A stretch of DNA of 64,000 bases, taken from positions 1 to 64,000 of the forward strand of contig UQLY01000001.1 in the NCBI GenBank assembly GCA_900542015.1. Direction: 5' to 3'. This DNA is from an uncultured Lachnospiraceae bacterium. GTDB lineage: Bacteria; Bacillota; Clostridia; Lachnospirales; Lachnospiraceae. Below the pieces are notes generated by a model. It worked only from the letters and a program-made list of their open reading frames with translations. It was not told the origin of the DNA and searched no databases. Shown in pieces: positions 42,225 through 50,725 of the stretch (positions are counted from its first letter, which is position 1; each line of letters opens with the position of its first letter). The translations under genes and the position numbers were made by a program.

Positions 42225-43736
42225 ATGAAATCATTGCAGGAATTACTGAAAGAATATGTAGAAAAAAGCAGCTATACCATTTATTCACTTTCCTATGCCA
42301 GCAAAATAAACCGCACGACCCTGCAAAGGGCAATTACCGGAGAACGCCCCATCAGCCGTGAAAATCTGGACAAACTCCTGCCTTTTCTGAATTTAACGCT
42401 GAATGAAAAAAACGAATTGGAAAAAGCCTTTTTTATATCGCAAATGGGCGAATATACCTATCAAAAATATATCTACGTCAAGGACCTGTTAGAAAATATC
42501 GAGCTTAACAATACCGCTTTTGATTTAGATGAATTTCCCATCACGACTTATTCTTCGGTTCCTGCCGGAGAAACCCGCTTATTAAAGGGTGTTTTCAATA
42601 TCATTAAATACATCTATCAGACCACTGTTTTGAACGTCAAAAATGAGGAAGAACCGTATATCTGTATTTTATCCCACTTTCATAACCGCTTTTTTAAAGA
42701 CTTGTACGAGCAGTTTCAGTCTTACTATTTTCAGAAGCTGAAGATCCGGCATATTACGCCTTTTGTCAAAACCGCGCAGACGGATTCCGAATCCTCTCTG
42801 TTCAATCTTCAGATTTTATCCACTTTGCTTCCTTTTGCCTTGTCCAACCGTATCAACTGCACTTTTTCTTATTATTATGAAGAAACGGATTTTTCCGCCT
42901 TGTCCGGGATTCCCTTTACCTATTACATTCTGACCAACCACAATGTAATTTCCCTTTCTTCCGATTGCCAGAACGCGCTCATTCTGTCCGATCACCTCCT
43001 GCCGTTTTACAGACAGCACTTTGATGAAATTGCAAACGCCTCCTGCCCTTTACTGGATTCGCCGAATGCGACCGGGGTTCCGGACATGATGTCCGTATTC
43101 TCAACCCCTTCCGCCAGATCAGACTTTTCTTATGTCATAGAATCCCAGCCGTGCCTTATTCAATTTATTGACAACGCCATGATTACCAAAGCCATTAACA
43201 AAGAGATTCCCGAAAAACAGCAGCATATGCTGATGGATTTGCTGACGCAGCATTGTAAAACTTTACGCACTCTTACAAGTTCCACGTCTGTTTTTACCAG
43301 AGAGGGCTATGATGACTTTGTAAACAACGGAAGAATCCATACGATCCCCGACTATTTGTACCGTCCGCTTATAACCGAGGAACGCATTGTCATTCTAAAG
43401 CGGCTCATCCAGGCCAACGAGCATGGCAGCCGCAGTTTACACATGATTAAAAAATCTGCCTTTCGTCCCAAGGTAAATTTTGTTTCTTATGATAATTCCT
43501 CTATCATATTTTATTTTCAGGCGCATGATAAGGCGTTTCAATCGTGCACGTTAAGAGAACCGAATATCATCGCTTCCCTCAATGAATTTGTGAAAAATCT
43601 CTGCGACTCGGAGCTGGTTTACAGCATAGAGGAGACGAATGACATCTTCCGCAATACGATCAACGAGCTGCAGAGCCGCTTACCCGTTTCTCATCCGTCC
43701 TCCAAGCCAAAAAAATCCTCGGCTGCGTCTCCATAG
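42225..43736 (+). CDS. HTH-domain regulator, large Lachnospiraceae-type
   Basis: 503 residues. An N-terminal XRE-like helix-turn-helix (about 1-65: YTIYSLSYASKINRTTLQRA, ITGERPISRENLDKLL) is followed by a long domain I cannot assign. Near-perfect SD (GGAGGGGG) before ATG 42225. It is divergent from the LCP-led glycan operon, and the repeated motifs between them suggest control of that operon and of itself. The C-terminal effector domain has no recognisable catalytic motif. Confidence 0.8.
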   Translation: MKSLQELLKEYVEKSSYTIYSLSYASKINRTTLQRAITGERPISRENLDKLLPFLNLTLNEKNELEKAFFISQMGEYTYQKYIYVKDLLENIELNNTAFDLDEFPITTYSSVPAGETRLLKGVFNIIKYIYQTTVLNVKNEEEPYICILSHFHNRFFKDLYEQFQSYYFQKLKIRHITPFVKTAQTDSESSLFNLQILSTLLPFALSNRINCTFSYYYEETDFSALSGIPFTYYILTNHNVISLSSDCQNALILSDHLLPFYRQHFDEIANASCPLLDSPNATGVPDMMSVFSTPSARSDFSYVIESQPCLIQFIDNAMITKAINKEIPEKQQHMLMDLLTQHCKTLRTLTSSTSVFTREGYDDFVNNGRIHTIPDYLYRPLITEERIVILKRLIQANEHGSRSLHMIKKSAFRPKVNFVSYDNSSIIFYFQAHDKAFQSCTLREPNIIASLNEFVKNLCDSELVYSIEETNDIFRNTINELQSRLPVSHPSSKPKKSSAASP

Positions 43737-43760
43737 GAAACTACAGCTGAGGATTTTTAT
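43711..43760 (+). terminator. Terminator overlapping the end of the HTH regulator gene
   Basis: AATCCTCGGCTG (from 43714) pairs with CAGCTGAGGATT (43744-43755) and TTTTTATTTT follows. The 5' arm is inside the coding end. An A-run before the stem also gives a T-run on the minus strand, so it may serve the convergent gene too. Confidence 0.8.
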
Positions 43761-43770
43761 TTTCACATAT

Positions 43771-44028
43771 TTATTTTTTCTCATTGTTTGAATCTCTTCC
43801 GGGAACCTTGCTAAAGTCCAGATTGTCGTCCCAATAACGCTCTACGCCGCCTCTTGCTTCTTTATATCCGGTCAGGCACTTGTCCCTTACGATACCCACG
43901 ACTTTCCGCTTGGGTATTCCTGTAACCTGACATAAAAAAACGACCTTGTGCATCGCCTCTTCCAGCTTTGCCCGCTCCTGTTTTTCCGCGGCGATCTGTT
44001 CCGGGGTTTTACGCGGCAGTCTGCCCAT
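43771..44028 (-). CDS. Small basic conserved-looking protein, unknown
   Basis: 85 residues, MGRLPRKTPEQIAAEKQERA, charged helix then VVFLCQVTGIPKRKVVGIVR and a short tail. ATG 44028 has GGA 8 nt upstream; the ATG at 44037 directly abuts AAAAGG. I do not recognise the family. It lies downstream of a small membrane protein gene and nrdR on the same strand and is probably part of that transcription unit. Confidence 0.6.
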   Translation of the reverse strand: MGRLPRKTPEQIAAEKQERAKLEEAMHKVVFLCQVTGIPKRKVVGIVRDKCLTGYKEARGGVERYWDDNLDFSKVPGRDSNNEKK

Positions 44029-44069
44029 ACGCATCATCCTTTTCCGATATCAGGGATTTTTATCGTCTT

Positions 44070-44351
44070 TCAGTCTCTGCTCTTTCTCACAATATTGTTA
44101 TGCTTGGCTACCAAAAACATTCGGATGATAATCGTTACCAATACAATAAATATGGCAATCCCCAGAATGTTGTAGGAATACGCTTTAAAATACAAAAGCC
44201 AGCCTGCTCCTTCGGCAAGTTTGTCGCCATAGAAAATCACCAGCACGTCCAACAGGGCGATAAATAAAATGCCCAGCCTTAAATTCGTCAAAAACTTAAT
44301 CTTCCTGTCTACTTTTTCCAGTTCCTTTTTTTGTTCTTCGTTCATTGCCAT
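44070..44351 (-). CDS. Small two-helix membrane protein
   Basis: 93 residues with a charged N-terminus (NEEQKKELEKVDRKIKF) and two TMs (about 26-42 and 61-80), ending basic (KHNNIVRKSRD). The family is not recognised; it resembles short hypothetical membrane proteins of Clostridia. It lies 11 bp after nrdR. Confidence 0.65.
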   Translation of the reverse strand: MAMNEEQKKELEKVDRKIKFLTNLRLGILFIALLDVLVIFYGDKLAEGAGWLLYFKAYSYNILGIAIFIVLVTIIIRMFLVAKHNNIVRKSRD

Positions 44352-44362
44352 GATTCAATCGC

Positions 44363-44815
44363 CTACTTATCCAGCACTTTTTTCAATTCATCCATAAAAG
44401 TATTTACGTCTTTAAATTCCCGGTACACGGACGCAAATCTCACATACGCAACCGCATCCATATCCTTCAGCTTGGACATAACCAGTTCCCCGATTTTGCT
44501 GGACGGTATCTCCTTTTCTTCCATATTAAAGATCTGTGTTTCCACTTCTTCTATCAGCCTTGTGATCTGATTTGCACTGACAGGTCTCTTATGACAGGCA
44601 CGAAGCACGCCCGCCTCAATTTTGGCACGGTCATAGGTCTCCCTGTTATTATCCTTTTTGATAATAATAAGCGGTATGGTCTCCACCTTTTCATAGGTCG
44701 TAAAGCGTTTGCCGCACTCATCGCAGACACGCCTTCTTCTAATGGAATTATTTTCCTCTGCGGGTCTGGAATCGATGACTCTGGTATTTTCATGACCACA
44801 AAACGGACATTTCAT
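44363..44815 (-). CDS. nrdR: Transcriptional repressor NrdR
   Basis: 150 residues. N-terminal zinc ribbon MKCPFCGHENTRVIDSRPAE and CDECGKRFTTYEKVE, then an ATP-cone (KKDNNRETYDRAKIEAGVLR). Represses ribonucleotide reductase genes when dATP is high. ATG 44815 starts the canonical MKCPFCG; the frame is open 18 codons upstream, but the family starts here. Its own promoter carries NrdR-like boxes, and the nrdD promoter in this window has a similar site, so autoregulation and control of nrdDG are likely. Confidence 0.95.
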   Translation of the reverse strand: MKCPFCGHENTRVIDSRPAEENNSIRRRRVCDECGKRFTTYEKVETIPLIIIKKDNNRETYDRAKIEAGVLRACHKRPVSANQITRLIEEVETQIFNMEEKEIPSSKIGELVMSKLKDMDAVAYVRFASVYREFKDVNTFMDELKKVLDK

Positions 44816-44860
44816 ATTGTAACTCTCCCTCACATCTGTTTCATTTTCGTTTCTTTGCAA

Positions 44861-44924
44861 ACACAACATCTATGTATGCGACGTAATTTAGTTACATTAT
44901 ATTCTATGATAAAATTTATGTCAA
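44861..44924 (-). promoter_or_regulatory. nrdR promoter with two NrdR-like boxes
   Basis: Perfect consensus promoter on the minus strand: TTGACA (44919-44924), 17 nt, TATAAT (44896-44901). Two AT-rich 16-bp NrdR-like boxes lie at 44893-44908, overlapping the -10, and 44861-44876. Their start-to-start distance is 32 bp, about three helical turns, as known for NrdR operators. On the plus strand they read TACATTATATTCTATG and ACACAACATCTATGTA. Confidence 0.65.
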
Positions 44925-44979
44925 CTAATTTGTGGCAACTGTCGAAAACTCCGTCGAAAATTTGTCCGCTTGTGCAAAG

Positions 44980-45213
44980 CTAACAACAAAAGTCCACCAG
45001 GATAATATCCGGTCCGATCTGCTTGATATTGCAAAAGGGAATGGCAATCTCATCCCCGCAGCAAAAAAAATTGACGATTCCCGCCTTCTCGGCAACAATG
45101 ATTTTGCAGATACATCCCTTACATTCGTCAAACTCCAGATCCACCACATGCCCAAGCTTGCGGCAGTCCTTGATGCTGATCACTTCTTTTTTACACATAT
45201 CTTCAAAGGACAT
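44980..45213 (-). CDS. YlmC/YmxH family sporulation-associated PRC-barrel protein
   Basis: 77 residues: KKEVISIKDCRKLGHVVDLE, FDECKGCICKIIV, FCCGDEIAIPFCNIKQIGPD. Fits the short PRC-barrel YlmC/YmxH family seen in spore-formers. Function unknown, though members are expressed in sporulation in Bacillus relatives. Four Cys in the CxxC-like and CC groups could bind metal. It lies 21 bp after the HD hydrolase gene on the same strand. Confidence 0.85.
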   Translation of the reverse strand: MSFEDMCKKEVISIKDCRKLGHVVDLEFDECKGCICKIIVAEKAGIVNFFCCGDEIAIPFCNIKQIGPDIILVDFCC

Positions 45214-45234
45214 GGCTTTCCACCCCTTTTTTTG

Positions 45235-45792
45235 TTATGATATGCGGCAAAAGACGGCTGTGTGCAGCCTCTCAAACACCTCCAGGTATTCCTGTTCCAC
45301 ATCTTTAAATGGTCTTTCGTAAAAATCCGGCTCCGTCAAAAGCTTCGGTTCTCCCTTTACAATTTTTTCTCCCATGTAATGGTAAAACTCATGAAACAGC
45401 ATGGCGTCGTCCACCGCGCAAATCGCTGCCTCTTCCTCTTTCGTCGGCGCCGCGCCCAGGAATCTTTCATAAATTGTATCCTGCAGCCGTTTCTCAATCA
45501 CAAGATATTCTTTCAGCTCTTTTTTAACCGGTCTGGTAATATCGGCGATATAAGCCTCGCTGGCGTCGTGAAGCAGGCACATCAGCGCAATCCGCTCTCC
45601 CATTCCCCGCGCAGCCGCTTCCTTACTGCATCCGATACAATGCTGCCCCACCGAATAAAATTCCGGAAAGTGTCCGTTCGCCCTGGTCATCAGCGACAGC
45701 GCGTGCGCGATATCCTCAATCAATATTTCATCCTTTTGCGGCTCTAAAGGTTTGAAGTGGATTTTATGAGCCGTTGTAATATGTTCCGACAT
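45235..45792 (-). CDS. HD-domain hydrolase (YfbR-like)
   Basis: 185 residues. Metal-site residues: His in SVGQHC, the HD pair in LMCLLHDASEAYIADITRP, and Asp in ICAVDDAMLFHEF. The layout matches small HD phosphohydrolases such as 5'-deoxynucleotidase YfbR and phage-type homologues. A nucleotide substrate is likely but unproven; the closeness of nrdR would fit deoxynucleotide metabolism. Confidence 0.8.
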   Translation of the reverse strand: MSEHITTAHKIHFKPLEPQKDEILIEDIAHALSLMTRANGHFPEFYSVGQHCIGCSKEAAARGMGERIALMCLLHDASEAYIADITRPVKKELKEYLVIEKRLQDTIYERFLGAAPTKEEEAAICAVDDAMLFHEFYHYMGEKIVKGEPKLLTEPDFYERPFKDVEQEYLEVFERLHTAVFCRIS

Positions 45793-45838
45793 AGCGTATT
45801 TCCTTTCTGTAATTCGTTATCCTGTCATCTACCGCTTC

Positions 45839-46591
45839 CTAATAGCGAAAATCGTTTTTTAAATTTTTCCGAAAATAACAGTTCCTGTATTCCTTCGGCG
45901 TTTTTTGATTTTTCCTTTTAAAGACCTTGATAAAATAACTCTGGGAGGAAAAGCATAAATCGCTGGCGATCTTTGCAATATCGGCGTCCGTATGCTTTAG
46001 CATATATTCCGCCTGTTCCAGCTTTTTTTCCTGAATATAGCTTAAAATCGTCATCCCCGTTTCCTGTTTGAAGATGCGGGAAAGATAATTTTCATGAAGC
46101 CCGGTAACCGCGGCAAGATTTTTGATACTGATTTTTTCATAAAGGTGCTCGTAGATATATTCCATACAGACGACTACATGCCTGGAATAAACATTTTCCT
46201 TTTGCAGCTTTCTCATACGGGAGGCAAAATCCAGCGTCATTTCCCGGTGCAGATCGCCCAGCTCTTCTTTTGTTTTGCATAAATCGGCACGCTGAATGTA
46301 AAGATCGCTCAGACTGTACGCCGTTTCCACGTCCATTCCGCCTTCAATGCAATATCTGGAGATCATCGCAACGGATACGATAATATGAAACAAAATATTT
46401 CTGACGGGATTTTCCGACAGCTTTCCAAGCCCCTCTTCCCTGTAAATGGGTTCTGTCAAAAACGCTTCCCGCAGCGTTTTGATATCGCCCTTTTGCACCG
46501 CTTCATAAAAGGCAAATTCGCCTCCGTAGGGCGCATGGGCAATCTGCTGTTCCCTGTCCGCAGACAATTTTTCCCGCAGCTGCCTTTCCAT
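45839..46591 (-). CDS. AraC-family regulator
   Basis: About 250 residues. The N-terminal sensing part has no clear cupin motif. The C-terminal double HTH shows ISIKNLAAVTGLHENYLSRI, KQETGMTILSYIQEKKLEQA, then IASDLCFSSQSYFIKVFKRK and TPKEYR. It is divergent from the GH3 beta-glucosidase gene, so glycoside-responsive activation of that gene is likely. Start uncertain: ATG 46591 (GAAGG 8 nt upstream), ATG 46597 or GTG 46606. Confidence 0.88.
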   Translation of the reverse strand: MERQLREKLSADREQQIAHAPYGGEFAFYEAVQKGDIKTLREAFLTEPIYREEGLGKLSENPVRNILFHIIVSVAMISRYCIEGGMDVETAYSLSDLYIQRADLCKTKEELGDLHREMTLDFASRMRKLQKENVYSRHVVVCMEYIYEHLYEKISIKNLAAVTGLHENYLSRIFKQETGMTILSYIQEKKLEQAEYMLKHTDADIAKIASDLCFSSQSYFIKVFKRKNQKTPKEYRNCYFRKNLKNDFRY

Positions 46592-46744
46592 CGCCATAAC
46601 CTTCACCCCGATCTCTGTATCCTCATCCGCATTGCTTTTGCATTTTCCAAACTACACATCACAATTTTATCAAAAATATTAGGATTTGTGTATCTTTTCT
46701 TTTGCGCCTGGACTAATCTTTATACATAAAACGTAATCTTTTTC

Positions 46745-46766
46745 GCCGTCCGCTAATCAGGACGGC
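46745..46766 (+). promoter_or_regulatory. Inverted repeat upstream of the beta-glucosidase gene
   Basis: Perfect 7-bp arms GCCGTCC and GGACGGC (46745-46751, 46760-46766) separated by 8 bp, 23 bp before the GH3 start. It may be an operator for the divergent AraC regulator or a leader hairpin. Confidence 0.4.
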
Positions 46767-46789
46767 AAGCATAGAAAGGACGGTCTGCT

Positions 46790-48964
46790 ATGACACAGAA
46801 TGAATTAAAAGCTCTTTGCGACAGTATGACGCCGGAAGAAAAAATCGGTATGGTGCACGGCGCATCTTTGTTTCAGACAAAAGCCGTAGAACGGCTCAAC
46901 GTTCCCGCCTTTACTTATTCCGACGGTCCCATGGGCGTCAGACTTGAATATCAGAAGGACGAATGGTTCCCCGTGGGCTATTCCGACGATTATACCTCTT
47001 ACCTGCCGAGCAATACGGCGCTTGCTTCTACCTTTAATCCCGAGCTTGCCTACGAATCGGGACAGATTCTGGGAGAGGAAACCCGCGGCAGAGGAAAGGA
47101 TATGATCTTAGGTCCCGGCGTCAACATCCACCGCTCTCCTCTGGGCGGTCGGAACTTTGAATATATGAGCGAAGATCCCTATCTCTCCGGACGCATGGCA
47201 GTCCCCTATATACAGGGCGTACAGGAAAACGACGTTTCCGCCTGCGTCAAGCATTATGCGTTAAACAACCAGGAAACCCGCAGAAACGACGTGGATACCT
47301 ACGTCAGCGAGCGCGCCTTATTTGAAATCTATCTGCCCGCCTTCCGCGCGGCAGTAAAAGAAGGCAAAACCTGCGGCTTGATGGGTTCCTACAATAAATT
47401 TCGGAAAACCTACTGCTCCCACCACTCCTATCTGCTTAACGAGATTTTGCGCGGCGAATGGGGATTTGATGGCATCGTCGTATCCGACTGGGGCAGCATT
47501 CACGACACGGTCGAAGCCGGAAACGCCGGAATCGATGTGGATATGCGCGTAACTAACGATTTTGACGAGTATTATTTTGCCAACCCGTTAAAGGCGGCAA
47601 TTGAGGACGGCACTGTTCCCATGGAAAAGCTGGATGAAAAAATCATGCACATTTTAAATGTCATGAATAAGCTCCATATGCTGGACGGCGAACGAAAAAG
47701 CGGCACCTGCAACCAGCCCTCCACGGGAGAAAAATTATTAAAAACCGCAGAAGAAAGCATTATTTTATTAAAGAACGATGAAAAGCTGCTGCCCCTTGAT
47801 AAAAAGAAGATCAAAAAGCTGCTGGTCATCGGAGACAACGCTAACCGTATGCACGCCTTAGGCGGCGGAAGCGCGGAAATCAAAGCGCTTTATGAAATTT
47901 CTCCTCTCCTGGGCTTAAAAATGGTGCTTGGCGGCAACTGTCAGGTTACCTACAAACCGGGCTATTACAGTTATGTGGTAGGAAACGCCTGGGGGCACGA
48001 TGAAAACGGTCAGGGCGCAGGCTGCAATCCGGTAAAGAAATTAAATCCCGAAGAAATCGAAACGTTGAACAAGGAATATCTTGCGGACGCAAAGGCGGCA
48101 TGTCAGGATGCGGACGCGGTCATCTTTATCGGCGGATTAAATCACGATTTTGACGTGGAAGGAAAAGACAAGGACGATATGCGCCTGCCATACGGTCAGG
48201 ACCGCATCATCAAAGAGCTGTTGCAGGTCCGCCCCGATATGATCGTTACGATGATTACCGGAAGCCCCGTGGATATGCACGAATGGCTGGATGAGGCAAA
48301 AACGCTTCTCTACTACTCCTACAACGGTATGCAGGGCGGACTTGCTTTTGCAAAAACCGTTTTCGGCGAATCCAATCCTTCCGGAAAACTGACCATGACG
48401 CTTCCGAGGGTATTAGAAGATTCTCCGGCGCACAAGCTCGGAGAATTTCCCGGAAACGACAGTGTGCATTACAACGAAGATATTTATGTGGGCTACCGCT
48501 ACTTTGATACCTTCGGCGTAAAACCCGCTTTTGCCTTTGGTCACGGGCTCTCCTATACGGAGTTTTCTTTCGGGGAAGTTTCCGCCTCCGTTTCCGAAGA
48601 AGGTGGACGCGGCAACGGAAGCGGTACGCTTCCTGCGCTTTCCGTAAGTGCTTCCGTTCCGGTTAGCAATACGGGCAGTCGGGACGGCGCCGTTACCGTC
48701 CAGTTTTATATCAGACCGGCTGATTCGCCGATCAAACGCCCGCTCAAAGAGCTGCGCGGCTTTGAAAAGCAATTCCTCAAAGCGGGAGAAACCAAAGAAT
48801 TTACCGCGGAATTTGACGCTTACAGCTTTTCCTATTATGACGAAGAGAGAAAATGCTATGTAACGCTTGCCGGCGACTACGAAATCTGCGCGGCATACGC
48901 CTGCGACGACATCCGAAGCATCGCCAAAATAACGATCGAAAAGGAATATACCGTTGCACGGTAA
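46790..48964 (+). CDS. Glycoside hydrolase family 3 beta-glucosidase
   Basis: 724 residues, no signal peptide, so cytoplasmic. N-terminal barrel: FTYSDGPMGVRLE, GPGVNIHRSPLGGRNFEYMS, SACVKHYALNNQETRRNDVD, and the catalytic Asp in GIVVSDWGS. Middle alpha/beta domain (KKLLVIGDNANRMHALGGGS), then a C-terminal fibronectin-III-like domain (VSNTGSRDGAVTVQFYI). Hydrolyses beta-glucosides or related beta-linked oligosaccharides after uptake. Likely controlled by the divergent AraC protein. Confidence 0.94.
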   Translation: MTQNELKALCDSMTPEEKIGMVHGASLFQTKAVERLNVPAFTYSDGPMGVRLEYQKDEWFPVGYSDDYTSYLPSNTALASTFNPELAYESGQILGEETRGRGKDMILGPGVNIHRSPLGGRNFEYMSEDPYLSGRMAVPYIQGVQENDVSACVKHYALNNQETRRNDVDTYVSERALFEIYLPAFRAAVKEGKTCGLMGSYNKFRKTYCSHHSYLLNEILRGEWGFDGIVVSDWGSIHDTVEAGNAGIDVDMRVTNDFDEYYFANPLKAAIEDGTVPMEKLDEKIMHILNVMNKLHMLDGERKSGTCNQPSTGEKLLKTAEESIILLKNDEKLLPLDKKKIKKLLVIGDNANRMHALGGGSAEIKALYEISPLLGLKMVLGGNCQVTYKPGYYSYVVGNAWGHDENGQGAGCNPVKKLNPEEIETLNKEYLADAKAACQDADAVIFIGGLNHDFDVEGKDKDDMRLPYGQDRIIKELLQVRPDMIVTMITGSPVDMHEWLDEAKTLLYYSYNGMQGGLAFAKTVFGESNPSGKLTMTLPRVLEDSPAHKLGEFPGNDSVHYNEDIYVGYRYFDTFGVKPAFAFGHGLSYTEFSFGEVSASVSEEGGRGNGSGTLPALSVSASVPVSNTGSRDGAVTVQFYIRPADSPIKRPLKELRGFEKQFLKAGETKEFTAEFDAYSFSYYDEERKCYVTLAGDYEICAAYACDDIRSIAKITIEKEYTVAR

Positions 48965-49015
48965 ACGTTTCTGCCTTCTTAAAATGGCAGGCGCTAAACC
49001 ATCCTTTTTCATTTA

Positions 49016-49573
49016 TCACAACTGCAATACAATTCCTAACACAGCTGCACCCAGTATCCACACCGCCGGGTGCAGCTTTTTCAGTTTCTTTATCTGCATC
49101 AGCCCGAATGCGGCGGCGCAAATCAATATGCTCCCCACTGCAGGCTGCACCCCCGCCTCGGTTGTAACGAACAAAGACGCTTTGCACATGCTGAGCACAG
49201 CGGCAAAAATCAGCGCCGTAACCGCCGGGCGGATTCCCCAAAACGCATTTTTTACATAAGGATTTTCATTAAAATTATTCAGAAATTTCGCAATCAGTAT
49301 AATGACAACGACGCTCGGCAGCGTCAAACCGACGGAAGAAACTACCCCTCCGAAAATCCCCAGCGTATGGAATCCCACATACGTCGCCATATTCAGACCG
49401 ATGGGACCGGGCGTGGATTCACTGATCGCGATCATATTGGTAAGCTCCTCCATGGTATACCAGTCCGTTTTCTCGCTCAGGTCAATCAGAAACGGAATCG
49501 TCGCCGGTCCGCCGCCCACGGCAAAAAGACCGATTTTAAAAAATGCAAAAAATACCCGAACCAGTTCGCTCAT
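49016..49573 (-). CDS. Chromate transporter-type membrane protein, half 2
   Basis: 185 residues: FFKIGLFAVGGGPATIPFLI, MIAISESTPGPIGLNMATYV, hydrophobic helices throughout. One of two half-size ChrA-like (CHR family) proteins, encoded as a pair in many Firmicutes. Overlaps the end of the preceding gene by 4 bp. The natural substrate in anaerobes is uncertain; chromate efflux is only the family name. Confidence 0.9.
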   Translation of the reverse strand: MSELVRVFFAFFKIGLFAVGGGPATIPFLIDLSEKTDWYTMEELTNMIAISESTPGPIGLNMATYVGFHTLGIFGGVVSSVGLTLPSVVVIILIAKFLNNFNENPYVKNAFWGIRPAVTALIFAAVLSMCKASLFVTTEAGVQPAVGSILICAAAFGLMQIKKLKKLHPAVWILGAAVLGIVLQL

Positions 49574-50112
49574 GACGCCTTCCCTCCGAATTTCGCCAGC
49601 AGGTTTCCTGCAACCGCCGCAAGCACAACGATGGCAACGGTCGGCATGGGCGTAAACATGGCAAGGATAAAGGCTGCGATACAGATACCGTAACAGATCG
49701 GATGAACCAGGCTTTTCTTCGCCAATGTCAGCACGGTGTTAAGCATCAGGGCGCAGATAATTCCGCGGATTCCCATGAGGGCGTGCTGCAGCCACACATT
49801 GTCCATAAATTCCTTTAAAAAGGCGGCAACTACGGTAATAATAACCAGAGACGGCGAAATCATTCCAAGCGTCGCCCAGATTCCGCCCGGTATTCCCGCT
49901 TTTTTATAACCGACATAGGTCGCCGTATTTACCGCAATGATGCCCGGCGTACATTGACCGATGGCATAACAGTCTAACAACTCGTCTTCGGTCGTCCAAT
50001 TCTTTTTTTCCACAATCTCATATTTGAGCATCGGCAGCATGGTCAGACCGCCGCCAAAAGTCAGAATACCGATTCTGAAAAAGGTCCAATACAACTCCAA
50101 TAAAAATTTCAT
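49570..50112 (-). CDS. Chromate transporter-type membrane protein, half 1
   Basis: 180 residues: FFRIGILTFGGGLTMLPMLK, LDCYAIGQCTPGIIAVNTAT, then further TMs. Partner of the protein encoded just downstream; the two probably form a heterodimer, as for split ChrA proteins. It belongs to a minus-strand run with membrane genes upstream (DUF6512 and an acyltransferase). Confidence 0.9.
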   Translation of the reverse strand: MKFLLELYWTFFRIGILTFGGGLTMLPMLKYEIVEKKNWTTEDELLDCYAIGQCTPGIIAVNTATYVGYKKAGIPGGIWATLGMISPSLVIITVVAAFLKEFMDNVWLQHALMGIRGIICALMLNTVLTLAKKSLVHPICYGICIAAFILAMFTPMPTVAIVVLAAVAGNLLAKFGGKAS

Positions 50113-50145
50113 TTTCTCAACTCCGTATTTTATTTTCCTTTATCC

Positions 50146-50685
50146 TCACGGCGCTGCAAACAGCCCCGGTAAAGCCCCCACAGGCGGAAAAAACGTACCG
50201 CAGATCATCAAAGCCGTAACAATTGCCCACAACAAAATCCCTGCGGTGACGTTTTGCGTTTCTTTAAGCGGCTGCACTCCCGCTTTCTGAAACAAACTGT
50301 ACGCGCACAGACTGTTTACAACGACCGCTCCGTAAAACAGGGAAATATCCAGCCACGCAATATTTTTCTCCAAAACGCCCGTATAACAATAATAGACCAC
50401 CACAATAAACAAAAGTCCTGCCAGGACGGACTGCAATTTTACCCACAAAATCAGCGCGCCTTTTTCCCTTAATATAAAATACTGCAAAACCGTAAACAAC
50501 AAAACCGGGAAAAATAACAGCTTTAAATGCTCAAACACACTTTCATTGACCGGTGCAAAAGCGGCGACAAACCGATTGTTTCCCGACCATTCATACACAA
50601 AATGAAGAAGCGTCCCGGCAACAGCCGCAAAAACCGCTTCCGCCGCTTCCCATTTTCCCCATGCCGTATCCGTACCTTTTTTCAT
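50146..50685 (-). CDS. DUF6512-like membrane protein
   Basis: About 179 residues with five or six TMs (LHFVYEWSGNNRFVAAFAPV, then NESVFEHLKLLFFPVLLFTV). Resembles the DUF6512 family. No function is known. ATG 50685 with AAAGGTGG upstream is preferred over the GTG at 50724. Confidence 0.7.
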   Translation of the reverse strand: MKKGTDTAWGKWEAAEAVFAAVAGTLLHFVYEWSGNNRFVAAFAPVNESVFEHLKLLFFPVLLFTVLQYFILREKGALILWVKLQSVLAGLLFIVVVYYCYTGVLEKNIAWLDISLFYGAVVVNSLCAYSLFQKAGVQPLKETQNVTAGILLWAIVTALMICGTFFPPVGALPGLFAAP

Positions 50686-50725
50686 TTTTACACAGACCAC
50701 CTTTCTTTCAGATAGTCTATGCACT

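Noticed and set aside
48413..49012. 199-codon minus-strand ORF
   Set aside because: Antisense to the GH3 beta-glucosidase; codon pattern supports the plus-strand gene.
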